Assembly: GCA_030737875.1 (NCBI GenBank)
Contig: CM060912.1
Span: 460,168,310 to 460,232,309 of the forward strand
Reading direction: 5' to 3'
Length of the DNA: 64,000 nt
DNA from: Allium sativum
Taxonomy: Eukaryota; Streptophyta; Magnoliopsida; Asparagales; Amaryllidaceae
Under the pieces are notes generated by a model that was given only the letters and a program-made list of their open reading frames with translations, ran no database searches and was not told the origin of the DNA. Below are positions 12,960 to 24,827 of this stretch, in pieces; within the stretch, counting starts at the first letter, position 1; every line of letters starts with the position of its first letter. The position numbers were made by a program, and so were the translations under genes.

Positions 12960-13195
12960 TGAATCATGTTATGTTATTACCTATGCAAGTTTAACCCCTT
13001 TAGATATAGGTCTATGACATATGTTGTTTATGCAAGTTTGTGGCCATTATTTCATCAAGTTCACACCTTTAGATTTGGATCTATGTTATACATGATATTT
13101 ATGCAAGTTTGTGGTCATTTTCTCATCAAGATCACACCTTTAGATTGGATACATGACATATGTTGTTTATGCAAATTGTAACTTTGGCCTATGCA
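12960..13195. repeat. Degenerate tandem repeat (about 90 bp)
   Basis: Phrases such as TATGCAAGTTTGTGG, CATCAAG-TCACACCTTTAGAT and ACATATGTTGTTTATGCAA recur two to three times at roughly 90-bp spacing inside the solo LTR. Confidence 0.55.
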
Positions 13196-13578
13196 AGTTT
13201 TAGATGTAGAACATCATTCACATATGCAAGTTCACCCCTATGTTAGATCTATGTTTTAATTATGTGTATATATTGTGATGTTTTCTTTTATTTCATGAGT
13301 TAGACTATTCGAGTCTAACGTATATTTTACGTTAAACGAACAAACGTACAACGTGGGGGTAAAAAGGGGATAATATTAAAAAGATTTAATTGGCATAAAT
13401 GCCTTAAAAGGCGTAAAATATAATTGTGGTGAAAATTGGTATGATTTTACATACCATAAATGGATGGACATAATTGAGTCAATTATGGACATCGTTAAAT
13501 TTGGAATTGATTGATAATTTGAATAGGGAAAGTAATTCAAATTTGGGGAATGATTAATTAGGAGTAATTAATCATCTA

Positions 13579-13796
13579 AGACACGAGGTTAGGCTCTTTT
13601 GTGGTGTAAGACTGCCCGGACCCGCCCGGCAAATCCAGCTGCCACAAATGCCAGTCTAATGTAAGAGGTCTTAGGCACAAACTAAATACGTAACAATTGT
13701 AAAGACATGAGGTTAGTCTCTTTTGTGGTGTAAGACTGCCCGGACCCGCCCGGCAAATCTAGCTGCCACAAATGCCAGTCTAATGTGAGAGGTCTT
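13579..13796. repeat. Two copies of a 124-bp tandem repeat
   Basis: AGACACGAGGTTAG at 13579 and AGACATGAGGTTAG at 13703 start units that share TGTAAGACTGCCCGGACCCG and a GCTGCCACAAATGCCAG block, differing at a few bases. A shorter repeat, GTGGGTGCCTTGGGTGGCAT, follows twice at about 13868-13930. Confidence 0.75.
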
Positions 13797-14949
13797 TATG
13801 AGGTTACGGTCTTAATGAATTAAGAAACACTTAACCAGACAAACATGTAGTGGGACATCAGGGGGTTAAGTGGGTGCCTTGGGTGGCATGTGGAATCTAG
13901 TGGGTGCCTTGGGTGGCATTTGGAAATACGGTTAGAAACACTTAACCAAAATATGAAACATGTAATTGAAACATGAATAAGAAGTGGGTTAAGTGGGATG
14001 TACTAGAGGGGACCAAGCTTAGGTGGATAGCTTGTGTCAAGTAATGGGGGCCCGTTTCAACCAGTAACCCATACGTATCTTTGTGGGCTCGACCCAAGTC
14101 GAGGACGGGACACGCATACTGGGCTTGACTGTAAGAGGCCAAACCGGGTTAGCGATGGCAACGCAAGTCCAACGGATTCATATGCGTGTGTGGACCCGGG
14201 CTGGTAGGTTAGACGTTGTTGCATCGTGTAGGTATAAGCCATGCATTCTTGGTTGTATCGGGTTTCCACTTTGGGGAGTGATACACCCCACTGTAGGGCC
14301 AGCACGGGTATCTACGAGTTAGGGAGCCGATCGTTTGGGGGTAGTGGGTACACCTAGTGGAGATAGGGGCAGACGGCACCTATGAAGGCAGCTAGGGGTG
14401 CACGAAACTACCAATATCATTATTAAGTCTGTAGGCGGGATCAACCTTAGGGTGACTAGTGGCGGTGCAGTATAGCAATTATCCCATAGTGTTGGTATAG
14501 TTTAGTAATCGTCCTATAGTGGTTTAGGTGCACTTTACGATATCGTTGATCATCCTGTTTCCTTATTTACTCTGCATACTCAATGGTTCATGGTCATTTC
14601 CTTATTTTCCAACTTATGCCTTAGCCTAGTTACTTTGTTAATTATATTGTTAGAACTATCGCACTCGCCAGACTTTATGACTGACCCCCCCTTTTCCATC
14701 TCTTTCCTTACCCCCCCCCCTAGGTGCTCAGGTTGGAACTAGCACCAGTGGAGCTTGATTTTGGACTGCTTTTAGAAGATTTCTTGGACCGCTGAAGTCA
14801 AGTTCAGCTTCTCTTTAATTATGGCTATTTTAAATGTTGAGGATTATGTCTTTCAGATTATGTACTTTGTTTTATCAAGATGGATATGATGTACTTGACT
14901 TTGGTTTATGGTTTTGATGATGTAACCAAACATATTTACCTTCTGCTGC

Positions 14950-14955
14950 AATAAA
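14950..14955 (+). terminator. Putative polyadenylation signal of the solo LTR
   Basis: AATAAATAAAG lies about 135 bp before the LTR end, where a 3' processing signal would be expected for this orientation. Confidence 0.3.
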
Positions 14956-17003
14956 TAAAGTTTTGAATTTTCAAGTACTGTTTTATATCTATCTTGTTGT
15001 GATTTTCTGTTCTATACTTACTTAAAACGCTCCATTGAAGTTAATGCATTCCCTTTGTGAGTGACATTAATGGACGTGGGGTGTTACACTTCTACTACAA
15101 GTAGGTTTAACCTCGTGTCAGAGTGTACTAAATTTGAATAGCCCATGGCACACAGACCTCTCATATTAGTTGGGCCTACTTGTGGTTGGTGAATTTGTCG
15201 ATCGGTTCCGGGCAGTCTTATATCACAAACAGAAACTAACCTCGTGTCTGTGTGTCACTATTTACATATGTAGAGCCATTCTATACGCACACAAAAGCAA
15301 TCAATATATACATTTATGGGGACATTTCAAGTTCGAGTTCTAACTTAATCGCATTTATTACGTTAATGTTACGTTACTTACGTTGATTAAACTATATTAA
15401 TAGAGTAACCATACCGCACAATTAACTAAATATTAGTATAAACGAGAGAACATTCTAATGAGATAAAATTGCCAATTTGTCTAAATTAAGGTATACAAGT
15501 TAGTTTTCCGTATTTTTATCCGCTACAATTCAGGCATGATGACATAATGGCATAAGGGTATAATAACATATAGTAGTGAATGAAAAAATACAATCATGCA
15601 TACAATCTAGAACTTGCATCCTAGGCTTATTGGGAAGATTTCAATAATGGATCAAAAATAAAGTATGACATACATATATAATGTATACATGTATGTTTAT
15701 AGATTCCACTTTATCAAATTCACCCTTTTTGGTTGTTTGCACATAAAACACTTACATTTGATATATTCCTAGCATGAGTACATTTGGATTCAAAATAGAA
15801 ATCAAACCTAATCAAATCATGGACTAACCAAATTTAAACCCTTTTAGGCTACAATCAAATGTTTACATAAGGGTGAATTACACAAAGTAAGAACAACAAC
15901 ACCGTCCCTTTTCATTCTCAATCCAATATTGAAATCCAAATCCATAAACCCAAATAAAAATAAATTGACAATTCATATGAAAACATAAGGTAGAGGATTT
16001 GGTGATTTTTGTATTTATGTTATCGATTTCCAAATCCTCTTAGGCATAGCTATCAACATGTTAATCTATTGAAAAAATAGAATATGCCTAAGAACACTAT
16101 ATTCCACTCACATATATAAGGAAGAACAAAGAGGATTTCTTGTTGTAGATCTAGATCTATGCTTAATCTTCGCGATAGACGTGCTCCAATCCTCCTAATA
16201 TATATGTAAGAAACATATTTTAGAATTATATATATATATTCTAGATTCCAGAGTTCATACTAAACCTATATGAATTACAAAGAAGATAAGAATAAAGGTT
16301 AGAGGAATATAAGAAATTATTAATCCTTTTTCAGGAACTTAGTAATGGCAGAAGGACAACATGGAGGTAGATAGGATAGAGTGGCAAGGGTTTTGTAGTG
16401 TGATATAAGGGGCTATATATAGTTGCTCATGTGAGCGTAGGCTATTAGGTTACTTATATTTAATCCAGGCCTTTTATTTATATATATTCCCTTAGAAAAC
16501 CCTAACCAACATAGATTCATTGGATTGTTCAGCCGCCAGGTGGTCGACACCCCTCCTATGGGGGCGGTCGACCTCCTAGTCGTTGAAACACATAATGAAT
16601 GTTTTGCACTAGGTTTTAATTTAATTAATACGTTGCTTAAATTTCTTAATCTTATTCCGTATGTAAAATATTCTCTGCCCCCATAATCTTATCCTTAGTT
16701 TGAATTTCAAATTATCCCTCCTATATTTAAATATATTTTGGACATATATATATTACACAAATAGTTATATATATATATATTCTACGTTTTACTGTCCAAA
16801 ATTCATTTGCTTATAACTCCTTCATACATTGACCGTTTTCAACATATTATATATGAAAACAATTCAAAATTTCACCATGAATCCAAATAAAAGATTTTCG
16901 TAGCCAAATTCCTAAAGCTGCAAAATCTCATTTTCAAGCCATATTATTAAATTGTTTATTTTTATTTTATTATTAATGTTTATGCATTTTACGAGGTGTT
17001 ACA

Positions 17004-17356
17004 CAAACAATAAGAAATTAGAGATTATTTCAGATTGTTAACCCTACAAATTAAAAAGCAAATCATCATTGACATGTGAGAAATTCGAACCGAACAACCA
17101 AGTATAAATCAAAAGTAAAAGGGGGGATAAAATCACATACCAAATCAATCGATAGAGATCAACAATAAATTGAGCTTTAGAGAAAATTCCTAAGCAATAA
17201 AAGTTTCGGTTTGATTTGGGAACAGAGAAATAAAAACCCTAAAATTGATTCGGCCACCATAGAGACAAAGGAAGAAGCCAATGTTTCAAAGTGACAAAGC
17301 ACAAATAGAAAAAGGGCCGGCTAATTGTTTAAAAGGTTTAATTTAGATCCTACAAG
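17004..17356 (+). repeat. Copia 5' LTR end, copy 1 (after the nested chromovirus)
   Basis: 17004-17008 is the second copy of the CAAAC duplication. 17009-17270 has no counterpart elsewhere in the window and shows no gene. From 17281 the sequence matches 55092-55140. It then jumps over about 395 bp present in copy 2 and rejoins at TTTAATTTAGATCCTACA, the LTR end (17354). Copy 1 therefore carries a deletion inside its LTR. Confidence 0.6.
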
Positions 17357-17367
17357 TGGTATCAGAG
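17357..17367 (+). other. tRNA-iMet primer binding site, copia copy 1
   Basis: TGGTATCAGAG two bases after the LTR end CCTACA, as in other plant copia elements. It is followed by the same 5' leader (ATTTTAAATAACTCTAGAGT) as in copy 2. Confidence 0.75.
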
Positions 17368-17465
17368 TAGATATTTTTTATTTTAAATAACTCTAGAGTC
17401 TTGGCCCTCCTTTTACTGACAACATTTAGGAGGCATGGTTCTCGAGACAATTTAATCTGCCCGCT

Positions 17466-18488
17466 ATGAGTCGTTATTCGAGAAGGAAGGATCCAAAAAA
17501 GCATTTGATGCGCTATTCGTGGTATATGAATGCAGTAATAGCCTCTAATGCCATTATGTGTAAAGTCTTCTTGATATATCTTGAAGAGATGACAATGATG
17601 TGGTTTGCCAGACTTCCTCCCCGATCAGTTCCCTACTTTAAAGACCTAAGCGAGAAGTTCTTAACTCAGTTTCGGTTGCATGCATCAAAGTCTAAGCATG
17701 TAATGGAGCTTTTCGGGGTTCAGCAAGCCCCTGGAGAAACTTTAAGGGGATATCTAGACCGTTTTAGCATGGTTGTTATCGAAGTGAGCAACCCTAACCC
17801 AGAGACCATTTTAATGGCAATGGTCGACGATGTGGACAAGAACCCGGAGTTCGAAGTATATTTAGTTGAAAAACCTCCTACAATGATAGAGTTGTTTTAT
17901 GAAAAGGAAAACATGCGCTTATGACAAGAAGACACATTTCTGAATCAAAAAAGAAAGTCTAGTGAGGTTGTGAAGGAGGAAATTCAGAGTAATGTTGTTG
18001 TAAGACAATCTGACAACAATTTCAGCAAAGTGGAAGTCAACGCCGAGAATCAGAATAAGAAGAATAACCGCCAAGGAAAGAACGGTAATAAATGAAATCA
18101 GAATCAGAAATGGGATGCTAAAAAGCAACCCCGATTCCCATCATTCGAGAGTTATACAGCATTGAACAACACTTTGGAGACTATATATCTCGATATATGA
18201 AATGTAATGCAGTATAAGAAGCCACCCCCATGGGATTCTACAGAGAAGGAACGTGAAACCAGAAAGTCCTGTTTGTTCCATGAAACCTATGGCCACTCTA
18301 CGAATGAATGTCGGCATTTCATATATATGATAGAGAAGTTGTTGCGAGAAGGGAAGCTTGATAAATATAAGATGGCCCCAAGGGATAGGGAGCTTCGGAC
18401 CGAATCAAGATCAAGAGGACCCAGGGACACTGCCAAGCAAAAACAGAAAGGAATTGTCATCAACACAGTCATCAGAGGACCACATTAG
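17466..18488 (+). pseudogene. Tat-lineage gag (capsid and nucleocapsid-like parts)
   Basis: 17466-17924 (152 codons) is a Retrotrans_gag domain: DPKKHLMRYSWYM, SNAIMCKVF, MMWFARLPPRSV, then QQAPGETLRGYLDRF, the phrase pattern of Tat/Ogre gag. After a stop, 18207-18488 continues with the lineage's zinc-knuckle-like block CLFHETYGHSTNECRHF (C-x2-H-x4-GH-x4-C) and the EKLLREGKLDKY stretch that usually follows it. Stops at 17922-17924 and near 18095 and 18198 break it. It would have formed the particle core. No start can be trusted because the 5' part is missing. Confidence 0.75.
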
Positions 18489-18599
18489 TGGGTTTAGTGC
18501 AAGAACGATGGAACGATATGTGAATGTTGCGAAGCATATAGAAGTTGGGAAATGCAGCACCCTCAAAGATAATGTTTCGATCAAATAACAAAAAACGAT

Positions 18600-19072
18600 A
18601 ATGGATGATATCTCTTTCCGCGATACAGAAAGTTCGAAAGTGGAAACCCCAAGCATAGACCCATTGATGATATCGACCATTACTAACCTTACAACTGTAT
18701 GGAAGATTCTGGTTGATTGCGGAAGTTCCGTTAATATTTTGTACAAAAAAGCTTTTGACAAATGAAGTTGGAAGTAAGAGACTTAAAGCCATGTACGGGA
18801 TGGATACCTGGTTTTAATGATTCAATTCAACCACTGAATCGATTGGTCTAGTTGAATTACTAGTTGAATTAGGTAAGGGAGATCATCGGAGATTACGAAT
18901 CCTCCCATTACGCATAATGTATATTAACTCTCCCTATAATACCTTTCTGGGCCGACTGACGCTAGCAAAATTCCGAGCGTGTATAGTCCTTGGTGTTTAC
19001 TCCTGAAATTCCCAACCAGGGCTGGAGTGGGAATGGTCAAGGGAGATCAGGTGATAGGAAGGACGTGTTACT
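18600..19072 (+). pseudogene. Tat-lineage protease remnant
   Basis: Reading past frameshifts gives the block KILVDCGSSVNILYKKAF near 18705-18755, the Tat protease active site with DTG changed to DCG. Then SPYNTFLGRLTLAKFRA follows at 18929, and LKFPTRAGVGMVKGDQ at 19003-19050 followed by a CY pair. These are the conserved sequences downstream of protease in this lineage. Frames change at least twice. The RT that should follow is absent. Confidence 0.72.
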
Positions 19073-19199
19073 TAGCGGTGTGGATGGAAATCCGCAATGG
19101 AGGAGAAGAAAAACTACAAGGTGCCTCCCCTCCTATCAAAGGGTCGACATCATAACAAGTAACAGACACATCCCACCCAGGATAGCTCAACCATCAATT

Positions 19200-20240
19200 T
19201 GACGATATTGATCTGACCATGTAGATGTGTGACTTCCTTAGCACATTGCTCCGAAAATAGGAAGTTATGGGTAGATTTGTCTTATGATGCAGGGATCAAT
19301 CTTTCTTTGATCGGTGGCATAACCATCATTTAGTACCACAACATGTTTGATTCAGCTTGTTGTCCTTGTGTGATGTTTCCCCGATTTACTTTCTGTATTT
19401 TCACCTATCCACTTTTGTCCTTAGGCAATGTTAGGTGAATGTTAGCCATCCTCTTAGCAAGGTCGTTTAAGGTCTAGATACTCACGACCAAAAGTCCCAG
19501 AGCCTCAAATACAAGCTTAGATATAGAGTAGATCTCGGGTTGAATAAGATTGGATTGGTAGAGTACGATTTGTGCAACACTAAGCCTCGGCTCAAATGTC
19601 CTCGGTTTGAGCTAATCAATTCTAATAAAACAACCCCAGGTGTAAAGGCCCCAGATGGAATGAAGCCCAGATCAAATCCTTCGATCTAATCGTTATTTTG
19701 ATATGATTAAGGTCGATACTACCAATTCATCCACTCTCTCCACAATCTCTTGATGACACAGAGATACTATCACGTGTCCACAATTTGAACCAGTTAACCA
19801 TGAATCAACCGACAATCTCCATATATATGTCGCCACTATCCGTGAAAATCCTGGCTTGCGTGCCACATATCTGATCCGAAGAGGCATGTTTCTGTGCCTA
19901 TATATACACCATTTCAAAGAGATTTTAAGGACTTTTGGCACTCATATACTTCGTGCATGCTCCAACCAGCCATCAACAACATCATCTTAAGCAACATTTC
20001 AAATTCTATCATTGAATTTGGAAAGAAACAGTATTATATTATGAGTATTTGAAGATTGTACTTGTTGTAATTGTAATTTCTTAGTGAATCAAGGAATTAT
20101 AAACTGGATGTAGGCTCGTTAACGCCGAACCACTATAAATTATGTGTGTTTTCTATGATATCCACTTTTCATTTTATATTTCTTAATTTTTCTCTAAAAA
20201 TTATAGTCTATGGGCATTTGTACCATTTTTTGGTCAAACA
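19200..20240 (+). repeat. Probable Tat LTR remnant, no gene seen
   Basis: There is no open frame of note. The stretch ends near TTTTTGGTCAAACATTTTCGTGCTTTCACTGAG, which resembles the junction between LTR and internal region in Tat elements, and a gag-like start follows about 120 bp later. Boundaries are approximate. Confidence 0.4.
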
Positions 20241-20360
20241 TTTTCGTGCTTTCACTGAGTTATTGAATTCTCAACCTTTTTGGATTAGTTATTTGCTGTT
20301 TGGATTGCCAAGTCTGATGGAATAGTCCATATTTTTGTTGTTTCAATAATTTCAATCATC

Positions 20361-21120
20361 ATGGTTTCTAAAACATATAAAATTCAACAAGCTTCTCGTG
20401 GAGCATCAGCAGCGGTGCATAACAACCTGATTCGCAGATCGTGCCAACACAGGGCCTCGGATCGAATAAGGCCAATTCAAGCCACCCTGGATCGAGTTTG
20501 ATCCGATTCGAGTCGGTAATAGAAGCTGCTGCTTCAACAATCAATTGAGCCTCTCCTTCGTTATTCGTGACACTAGATGATTTGCACGTCTGTTCAGTAA
20601 GTTAGAAGAAACCACTGCAACCCTGGATGCTCAAAGGCGAGATAATGCAATATTGAGGAATGATATGGATACAATAGCTAGGCAATGAGAAGAGTTCCAA
20701 AGGCAAAGTACACTATCTCCACCACATTGCCAAATGATAGAAGGCTCATCCTCAACTGAAGAGGCTGAATGACTACCACGTCAAAGGAGACCTTATGAAA
20801 GGCCAAAGAACCTTTGTTAGCTCCGGTTTGGTACATTACCTCCCCGAGAAGATGCAGCGATTCGACTTGGTCCTGATGATCCTAGTTTGGCCGAATCCAT
20901 CCTTAGGTTGACCCGATCTCAAGCTCCCCCAGGGAACGTGGTACTTCCCAAACTAATCGTCCCACCCATCCATTGATTGAGCGGGACCACAAAGGGAAGG
21001 GAAGTACAACCTAGACAACTCCGGTGACGTTACTTGAAGCGGGAGCAGAGGGAGTTCGATGAGCCGAAAGTGCCGAACCAGAACATGTGTTAACCAATGT
21101 AGAGGTAAAAGCCATGATAA
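20361..21120 (+). pseudogene. Second Tat gag 5' end, broken
   Basis: An ATG at 20361 opens MVSKTYKIQQASRGASAAVH, similar to gag N-termini of Tat elements. A coiled-coil-like stretch follows (DAQRRDNAILRNDMDTIARQ, about 20625-20687), then Pro/Arg-rich sequence. Stops and frameshifts interrupt it repeatedly. It is cut off where copia sequence resumes. Confidence 0.45.
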
Positions 21121-21180
21121 AGAAGATAATGAGTGATAACATAGGTTATACTAATGAGGATTGGGGTTTAGATTGTAGCC

Positions 21181-22440
21181 ATGCCCTAATGGTGAGTTTT
21201 TTAGTGGTCAATCGAGTGAGAATTTTTCCAGTATAACCCCAACTATTTTTGATGGAACGGATTTTTTAAATTGGAAATTAAAAATGAAATTTTATATAAA
21301 ATCTGTTAATATTAGATGTTGGGATATTATTAAAAATGCATGTGATATGATAGATAAGAATGATATTATAATAAATTCTCGTGCTACGCACATTTTATAT
21401 TCCTATATTAATGATGATCGTTCAACCATATCTCCCATTGTTTAATTGTACAGGAAATCTGGGAAGTTCTCGATGCGTTGTATGGAAGAAAATACAGCAA
21501 TAGCTCAATACCCCTGAAAGTCAACTCAGTTTTAGAATTAGGCTTGATAGGATTCTTCTTTGTGGTAAATTAACTAAAATTGTTGATAAGCACGGTGAAT
21601 TTCCTTTTGAAAAGTTAATTCTTCTTTGTGGTAAATTAACTAAAACCGTTGAGAGTCTCAAACTAACAAATAAAAATTTAAAACCTGAAAATGTTGAGTT
21701 GAGCAATAAAAATCATGATTTGGAATTAAACCTTGAAAATGTTAAAAATGTTGAAAACTCTAATTCAAAAATTGTTTAAATTTTGAAAATGATTTAGTTC
21801 ATTCCAATGAAAATTTTTGAAAGCTTAAAAAGGAAATTATGATTTTAAAAATAAACGAGATTGAACTAAAAACAAAAAAAAACGATTTTTTGCAAAAGGA
21901 GTTCGATAGGTTTAAGAAGGTTAAAAATTCCAAACATGAAATTTTAGAGAAAGAAAGTTTATTAAAAACCGAATTGATTTTGAATGAGTGTGAAATTGAA
22001 GCCGAGAAAATCAAAAATCTCAAATGTGATAAATGCACGACTCCTCAAAAATAGTTGTTTGAAACAAAAGAAAAATTCAAAGCCCTTGAAAACAAAAATG
22101 AGATTTTGAAAATAAATGAATTTGAAATTACTCATATAAATTACAATTTTGAAAAAGAAATTGAAAATTTCAAGGATTTTGAAAAACTTGAAATTGAAAA
22201 GCGTAAACGATTTGAAAGTGAAATTTTTGAGTCCAATGCTAAAATTAAAATGCTTCAAAAAGAAAATATGGTTTTAAAACAAACTAATGTTGAAAAGAGG
22301 AAGATCGCTATAAATCATTGTTCGAATATAATGAAGGAAAATAGTGATCTTAAATGTGTAAACGAGAACTTATTTAGAAACAGTCCATTTAAACAAATTT
22401 GGATCCAAAAAAAAAAAAAAATTAATTTTGATTAAGACTA
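21181..22440 (+). pseudogene. Copia gag, copy 1 (broken)
   Basis: The sequence matches the gag at 55603 in the second copy. It has the UBN2-type start (FDGTDFLNWKLKMKFYIKS), the INSRATHILYSYIND and EIWEVLDALYGRK phrases, then a long Lys/Glu/Asn-rich coiled coil (21660-22400; ORF 21839-22054, stop, 22055-22435). It ends with an IWxxK motif like that closing SIRE-type gag. An internal segment is missing relative to copy 2. Several stops and frameshifts. No protease, integrase or RT follows. Confidence 0.72.
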
Positions 22441-24063
22441 AAAGAATTTGGGTTCCTTAGGGCACTTTAGTGGATGGTAATGGACTGTTATATAAACGGG
22501 TTTGGGTAGCAAAATGTGTAAACAAAGCTAAGAGTGGTAAAACATTCTTTGTTAGACCACTCGATATTATAAATATTTAGGTACCGAGGGAGGCTAAGGA
22601 ACGACTGTGCTTAAGAGAGATAAAATTCAAATTGTTCCATATTATTGGATTTTTTGGAGTTCCTTAGCCATATATTTCTGAGTTGGAGATTCATTGGTTC
22701 ACGTCGATAACGGTAAGTCAGATATGATCTCTAAACTCGTGTTTTTATTTTCTTATTGAAGCTGATTTGTATTGACATTGTCATGGTATGTTCGACATAT
22801 CTTGAGCTTCTTAATTTCAAATTGCAAAATTCTTGTTTTGTAGAAATTACATTCAATTGTTTAAAACTTTTATGTTTTGAGTATTTCCAGAATTTGAACT
22901 TAAATTAATGAAAAATTGCAATTTATTTGAAGTTTAGTCTTTAGATCGGTAGCTGAATTTTTGACAGTGTTGTAGTATTTTGAGCGTATCTTGAACACTG
23001 TTAATCGGAATTTTAAAATTTATGGTATTCTAGGAAGCTAATGAAATTTCACCCGTCTTTGCTATTTTGAGTTTCTTCTAATTTATCTTGGAAAATATAG
23101 AAAAACTACACTCAAATCAACGTATTAATTGAATGTTATAATTGATTAGTTGTGAAAATTTCACAGTTTTTGAGTTGGCTTGACTATTTTGATTTTGAAA
23201 TCATTTGTGATTGATTATTGATGGACTATAATTCTTGGATTTGAATTCGGAAAATATTTTTTTCTCAAGTGATTTCAAATAATTTGCTTTTGATATAAAT
23301 CATTGATTGTTTCTTGTGCTTGCTAAGGTACACTGAAAAATTCTCTTGTGACTCTTTCTTCAAAACTGATTTTGTGCTGCTTTGATAAAGGAAATTGATT
23401 TGATTCGTTTAAGTCTCTTGGTGATTGCACGATGAGTTGAAAAATCAGTGACTAGATTTCTTTAAATTCCATAGGCAATTTGAATTACATATACAAGTGG
23501 TTTTAAATTTGTCTAGGAGCAATTAGTCTTAGAAATATTAGAAAATTCCATATTCTACTGATTGATTTTTGAAACTGATTTTCAATTTGAATTGATATTT
23601 CAAAAACCCCTCTTGAAATTTATATTTTCAATTTTAAAATCATTTTTGATTATTTATTCAAAAATTTAAATCAATCGTAAATCCATCATTCTGAAAAGTA
23701 AAATTCACATCTAATTTGAAGAATATTATGATTTTTGTTTAATTAAATGAGATTTACGATATATAACTTTCCTCTTGATTTGAATTTATATTTCTTGTCT
23801 ACGTTCATCACTATTACGATTTCTATTACTCTTTTGATGATAACAAAAGGGAGAGAATGGTTAATATTTTGATTGATGAGTGAATAATTCAAGAATATTT
23901 TAATATTGGAAATTCAATTAAATTTTTAAATCACTTATATATATAGGGGGAGTTCAATTGTAGGGGGAGCATACAAATAAAAGGAGTATTATATTTCACA
24001 TTCAAACATATTTATCAAGTTCAAAATCTTTTTGTATGTTTATCATCATCAAAAGGGGGAGAT
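22441..24063 (+). other. Copia 3' internal region with repeated polypurine tracts
   Basis: 22441-22880 matches 56960-57415. The rest is AT-rich with no gene. Four purine runs precede the 3' LTR: 23845-23857 (after TTTTGATGATAACAAAAGG), 23945-23952, 23962-23969, and the tract AAAAGGGGGAGA at 24051-24062 that abuts the LTR. Repeated AGGGGGAG runs are characteristic of SIRE-like copia elements. Pol is absent. Confidence 0.65.
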
Positions 24064-24822
24064 TGTTGAGTATAACAGTATGATTTTTGTTTGACGATAC
24101 ATATATTATTATTATACAAATGTGTTTGTAAACAATATTATTCTATATGTCACGTCATAAATAGAAATAAATATTTATATTGAATAAAATACTACTCCAC
24201 AGATTTGAATATACAAACAGTATTTTTATTCAAACAAATATTTTATTTCAGCGTTTGAAATAGCACATATTCATGACTCCAATATTTATAATTCACATAA
24301 ATATGTTGGATATTTTTGACATGACTCTCTTGAATATACATATCATGAAATTGAACTATTGGAAGAATTCAAATAAAATAGATAGACTGATTTAAACAGC
24401 AAAAATATATTTTTATTTCAATCAATTTGTTTGTTACAAATAATAGTACAATTTTAATCATTCATGTCTATAATCAATTTTATATATAGATATTCCTCAC
24501 TATAGTTCACTATAGTTCACTCAGTATCACTCTTTACAAATATAGACTCATACACAATTACATATACATTCACAAACTCTGACACTAACACTGAGTCTTC
24601 ACTGCTTCCAATCCAATCCATCCCTACATATCACAGAAACACACACAATAAACAGGAACAAGAATAGATTTAAATACAAGCGAGTAAAAATTAAATTTTA
24701 TTTTCCTCAGAATTTTGATGTGTTTCTCATCATTTTTCTAGACTTGATCTGATATGTATATATATATATATATCCATCCATCTGTGTCTCAACAGCTTGT
24801 GATATTCACAGTGATTCACTGT
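24064..24822 (+). repeat. Copia LTR, first part (continues at 54246)
   Basis: It starts TGTTGAGTATAACA right after the polypurine tract, as copia LTRs do. It is cut at 24823 by the solo LTR/Helitron block and resumes at 54246. Together with 54246-55556 it gives an LTR of about 2.07 kb that ends in CCTACA. Contents are AT-rich with an AT microsatellite at about 24756-24772. No gene. Confidence 0.6.
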
Positions 24823-24827
24823 AAATA
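24823..24827. other. Target-site duplication AAATA (left)
   Basis: AAATA precedes TGTAACGACCC at 24828 and recurs at 54241-54245 right after the matching LTR end GGGTCGTTATA. It ties together two LTR halves 27 kb apart. Confidence 0.7.

Larger units (their letters stand above)
11777..15088 (+). mobile_element. Solo LTR (chromovirus-type), 3.3 kb
   Basis: It begins TGTAACACCCC and ends GGGGTGTTACA, an 11-bp inverted end typical of long plant gypsy LTRs. It is flanked by the perfect duplication CTTCT (11772-11776 and 15089-15093). It splits the host LTR exactly where the partner LTR is continuous (near 3943). It has no primer site, polypurine tract or coding domain, so it is read as the product of LTR-LTR recombination. 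A TATA box (12247) and AATAAA (14950) fit an LTR in plus orientation. An AT microsatellite fills 11973-12014. Confidence 0.85.
2485..17003 (-). mobile_element. Old complete chromovirus (Ty3/gypsy, Tekay-like), minus strand
   Basis: A full LTR element: 3' LTR 2485-5828, polypurine tract next to it, decayed IN-RNaseH-RT-PR-gag in reverse order on the plus strand, a tRNA-iMet primer site at 10534-10545, and a 5' LTR 10548-17003 interrupted by a solo LTR. A perfect 5-bp duplication flanks it. The integrase is followed by a chromodomain remnant, which places it among chromoviruses. The first 95 bases of the two LTRs differ at about 13 positions, so it is old. Every coding domain carries stops or frameshifts. 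Confidence 0.88.
10548..17003 (-). repeat. 5' LTR of old chromovirus, split by a solo LTR
   Basis: It starts TGTAATAACCC at 10548 and ends GGTGTTACA at 17003. Removing the insert (11777-15088) and one 5-bp duplication leaves 3139 bp collinear with 2485-5828. The LTR pair is diverged by roughly 10-15% where I compared it. Confidence 0.85.
17400..21180 (+). mobile_element. Rearranged Tat-lineage Ty3/gypsy fragment
   Basis: Inserted into the copia leader/gag: the copia sequence stops matching copy 2 at 17399 and resumes at about 21180-21240. Contents in order are gag plus protease (17466-19072), sequence without coding potential that looks like an LTR (about 19200-20240), then a second gag 5' end (20361 onward). 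No RT or integrase is visible. I found no clear target duplication. The order (gag-PR, LTR, gag start) suggests deletion of pol from one element next to another. Confidence 0.65.

Noticed and set aside
13579..13796. CRISPR-like direct repeats
   Set aside because: Only two long units without spacers of fixed length, inside a plant LTR; a simple tandem duplication.
11777..15088. DNA transposon with 11-bp terminal inverted repeats
   Set aside because: TGTAACACCCC..GGGGTGTTACA with a 5-bp duplication is the normal form of long gypsy LTRs; no transposase, and the U3 block matches another LTR.
21799..22258. Phe-rich minus-strand frames
   Set aside because: Antisense of the Lys/Glu/Asn-rich copia gag coiled coil.
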